DNA of 64,000 nt. It comes from Deefgea piscis. Its GTDB lineage: Bacteria; Pseudomonadota; Gammaproteobacteria; Burkholderiales; Chitinibacteraceae. Location of the stretch: assembly GCF_013284055.1 (NCBI RefSeq), contig NZ_CP054143.1, forward strand, positions 682,001-746,000, given 5' to 3'. A program made the position numbers and the translations under genes. How positions within the stretch are numbered: the stretch's first letter is position 1; each line of letters starts with the position of its first letter. Below, piece after piece: positions 62,009 through 64,000 of the stretch. The notes under the pieces were generated by a model. It did no database searches and was not told where the DNA came from. It worked only from the letters and a program-made list of their open reading frames with translations.

Positions 62009-62863
62009 TTAACCTTTGACCGCACCTGCCGACAAACCTTTCACAAAATATTTGCCGCAAAACACATACACTGCAATCGTTGGTAACGCCGCAATCAGTG
62101 CCGCAGCCATATCGACGTTGTATTCCTTCACATTGGTCGAAGTATTGGCCATATTATTCAAACCCACGGTAATCGGCTGACTATCCCCCGCTGAGAAAAC
62201 CACACCAAATAAGAAATCATTCCAAATATTGGTAAATTGCCAAATCAACGTCACCATAATAATCGGCGTCGACATCGGCACAATAATTCGCCAAAAAATA
62301 CGCCAAAACCCAGCCCCATCCAGCCGTGCGGCTTTAATCAGCTCATCGGGAATGCCCACGTAGTAATTACGAAAAAACAGCGTGGTTGAGGCTAAGCCAC
62401 ACACCACATGCACAAAGACCAAGCCCGTCGTGGTGCTGGCAATGCCCAGCCAACCCAAGGTTTGCGCCATAGGTAGCAGCAAGACCTGAAATGGCATAAA
62501 CACCCCAAATAAAATCATCGCAAAAATGATATTTGAGCCAGCAAAGCGCCACTTCGACAACACATAGCCGTTAATCGCGCCCAAGCAGGTGGAAATCAAC
62601 ACCGCAGGAATGACCATTTTGACTGAGTTCAAAAAATAGCCCGACAAACCATCACAAGAAACCCCAGTACACGCCGAACTCCAGGCCTTATCCCACGCGG
62701 CAAAACCGATGTTTTGTGGAAAGGACAATAAGTTGCCCGTGCGGATTTCCTCCATATCTTTCACCGACGTCGTCAGCATCACATACAGCGGAATCAAGTA
62801 ATACAGCGCGGCAAACACCAGCGCGGCATACACCAAACCCCGCCAAAAACGATCTTGAGTCAT
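62009..62863 (-). CDS. Sugar ABC transporter permease (MalG-like)
   Basis: A 284-residue inner-membrane permease with six helices and the EAA coupling motif IPDELIKAARLDGAGFWRIFWRIIVP near residue 185. GGGAG precedes the ATG at 62863. With the partner permease at 63026 and the ATPase it forms a glucose/mannose-type (Gts) importer, although the binding protein gene lies outside the window. Confidence 0.9.
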   Translation of the reverse strand: MTQDRFWRGLVYAALVFAALYYLIPLYVMLTTSVKDMEEIRTGNLLSFPQNIGFAAWDKAWSSACTGVSCDGLSGYFLNSVKMVIPAVLISTCLGAINGYVLSKWRFAGSNIIFAMILFGVFMPFQVLLLPMAQTLGWLGIASTTTGLVFVHVVCGLASTTLFFRNYYVGIPDELIKAARLDGAGFWRIFWRIIVPMSTPIIMVTLIWQFTNIWNDFLFGVVFSAGDSQPITVGLNNMANTSTNVKEYNVDMAAALIAALPTIAVYVFCGKYFVKGLSAGAVKG

Positions 62864-62889
62864 ACCATTCTCCCTGATACGCAAACCCG

Positions 62890-62994
62890 ACGCAGAGGCG
62901 CAGAGACGCGGAGAAAAACATCAGATGGCATCGTACAGATTTGAGCTAAGTTCATACTCAAAGGCATTCCTCTGCGTCTCTGCGTCTCTGCGTT
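62890..62994. repeat. Inverted-repeat element between the two permease genes
   Basis: The left arm has three tandem near-8-mers (ACGCAGAG, GCGCAGAG, ACGCGGAG) and the right arm three reverse-complement units (CTCTGCGT twice, then CTCTGCGTT), separated by about 52 bases. It fills most of the 162-base gap inside the operon. It resembles dispersed intergenic repeats and shares units with 23363-23387. Confidence 0.65.
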
Positions 62995-63025
62995 CGCCGT
63001 TGTTTTTATATCTTGTGATAGGACA

Positions 63026-63925
63026 TTAACCATTACCGTCTTTCCTCAGCTCTGAATACAAATACGGCACCACAATCGCGGCCACCGCCATCAGCATCAT
63101 CATCGCGCTGGCAGCACCGACGCCCATTTGGCCTCGAGTAAACGCCATTGAATACATAAAGGTCGCCGGCAGGTCTGACGAATACCCTGGACCGCCGCCG
63201 GTTAACGCCATAATCAAATCAAAGCTTTTAATCGCAATGTGTGAGAGCACCATCAAGGTGGAAAACACCACTGGCCGCAATGCCGGCAACACAATTTTCC
63301 AATAAATCCGCGGCAAGCTTGCGCCATCAATTTGCGCCGCTTTAATAATTGAATCATCGACCCCACGCAAACCGGCTAAAAACAGCGCCATCACAAACCC
63401 CGATGATTGCCATAAACCCGCCAGCACCACGGTATAAATCGACATATCGGAATTAACTAACCAATCAAACGTGAAATGGGTAAAGCCCCAGTCATGCATC
63501 AATTTTTCTATCCCTAAGCCGGGATTCAAAATCCATTTCCACGCGGTACCAGTCACAATGAAAGACAGCGCCATAGGGTAAAGATAAATCGTACGAATCG
63601 CGCCTTCAAAGCGGATTTTTTGATCCAATAAAACCGCCAATACGATACCAATGCCCATTGCGCCGCCAATAAACAGCACCGCAAAAATTCCTAAATTACG
63701 CACTGCAACCCACCAACGCTCATTTTCAAATAAGGTGATGTATTGCGCTAAACCAGCCCATTCATAATTGGGCAGCATTCGCGATGTGGTGAATGACAAA
63801 TAGCCATTCCAGACAATAAAGCCATATAAAAAAACCAAGGTGAGTACAAACGACGGGGCTAAAACGAGGCGCGGCAGCCAGCGCTCCGCAAACCCATAAT
63901 GGGCCGTACGGACAGGCATCGTCAT
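63026..63925 (-). CDS. Sugar ABC transporter permease (MalF-like)
   Basis: A 299-residue permease with six helices: RLVLAPSFVLTLVFLYGFIVW, GLAQYITLFENERWWVAVRN and the EAA motif DDSIIKAAQIDGASLPRIYWKIVLP near 205, then GGPGYSSDLPATFMY. It resembles GtsB of glucose/mannose importers. GGAG lies nine bases before the ATG. The binding protein gene is expected just upstream, beyond the right edge. Confidence 0.9.
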   Translation of the reverse strand: MTMPVRTAHYGFAERWLPRLVLAPSFVLTLVFLYGFIVWNGYLSFTTSRMLPNYEWAGLAQYITLFENERWWVAVRNLGIFAVLFIGGAMGIGIVLAVLLDQKIRFEGAIRTIYLYPMALSFIVTGTAWKWILNPGLGIEKLMHDWGFTHFTFDWLVNSDMSIYTVVLAGLWQSSGFVMALFLAGLRGVDDSIIKAAQIDGASLPRIYWKIVLPALRPVVFSTLMVLSHIAIKSFDLIMALTGGGPGYSSDLPATFMYSMAFTRGQMGVGAASAMMMLMAVAAIVVPYLYSELRKDGNG

Positions 63926-64000
63926 ATTTGGATTCTCCGCAAAAGCAAAGATAAAGAGATGGGTATATGAATGAACAGTACTACTTACTTAATATTCATC

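Noticed and set aside
1-64000. CRISPR arrays, prophage, insertion sequences, rRNA operons
   Set aside because: No regularly spaced repeats, transposase or integrase genes, phage genes or rRNA motifs were seen anywhere in the window.

Overview
The window looks like a contiguous piece of a betaproteobacterial chromosome of moderate GC, most like the order Neisseriales (Chromobacteriaceae/Chitinibacteraceae type). This rests on gene content and order: rplM-rpsI next to argC, a DUF6776 gene, a bactofilin and erpA; Coq7 as the ubiquinone hydroxylase; a split dnaQ/rnhA/gloB/mltD neighbourhood; and grpE-dnaK-dnaJ with sigma-32 type promoters. I see no prophage, insertion sequence, CRISPR array or rRNA operon. 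Nearly all the content is housekeeping or metabolic, packed tightly on both strands with strong intrinsic terminators between converging units. The genus is inference only.

Layout. 1-2.9 kb: the N-terminal part of a membrane sensor running off the left edge, an aromatic aminotransferase, a coiled-coil membrane protein and two identical tRNA-Asn genes with a near-consensus promoter. 2.9-10 kb: an AsmA-like protein, YgfZ, FabI, a YafJ-type amidotransferase, an unknown membrane protein and a polyphosphate:AMP phosphotransferase. 10-14.5 kb: erpA, bactofilin, DUF6776, argC, rpsI, rplM and OsmC, with a well-formed small-RNA candidate between rplM and the OsmC gene. 14.5-20 kb: a formate/nitrite channel, coq7, two cyclophilins, lpxH, an orphan PotD-like binding protein and an exported unknown. 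20-28.5 kb: the coupled unit dnaQ-TPR-ispD-ispF, then ygiD, rnhA, a methyltransferase, gloB and mltD.

28.5-36 kb: moeB overlapping gntR, then two overlapping GntR operators in front of gntK-gntT; next a periplasmic SUOX-fold protein paired with a hybrid histidine kinase. 36-41 kb: a GNAT acetyltransferase, a YHS protein, a three-gene ABC-2 exporter, an intergenic region with a REP-like hairpin, an AraC regulator and a TatD hydrolase. 42-51.5 kb: a chemotaxis receptor, TerC, a globin, DUF475, a PIG-L deacetylase, DUF1622, a small cysteine-containing secreted protein, an exonuclease/GIY-YIG fusion, an RlmK-like methyltransferase and coaD. 51.7-60 kb: an orphan amino-acid-type binding protein, the DnaK chaperone set and the glyoxylate shunt (aceA, aceB). 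60-64 kb: a glutathione S-transferase and a sugar ABC transporter (ATPase and two permeases) that continues past the right edge.

The genes join into recognisable modules: gluconate uptake and phosphorylation under GntR, acetate growth through the glyoxylate shunt, sugar import, non-mevalonate isoprenoid synthesis, and the heat-shock chaperones. The least explained items are the reverse-strand sRNA candidate at 13722-13816 (three hairpins, an exposed CU-rich anti-Shine-Dalgarno linker, its own promoter and terminator), the SUOX-fold/hybrid-kinase pair, the 55-residue secreted ORF at 48187 and the intergenic repeat elements. All calls come from reading the sequence; no database search was run.
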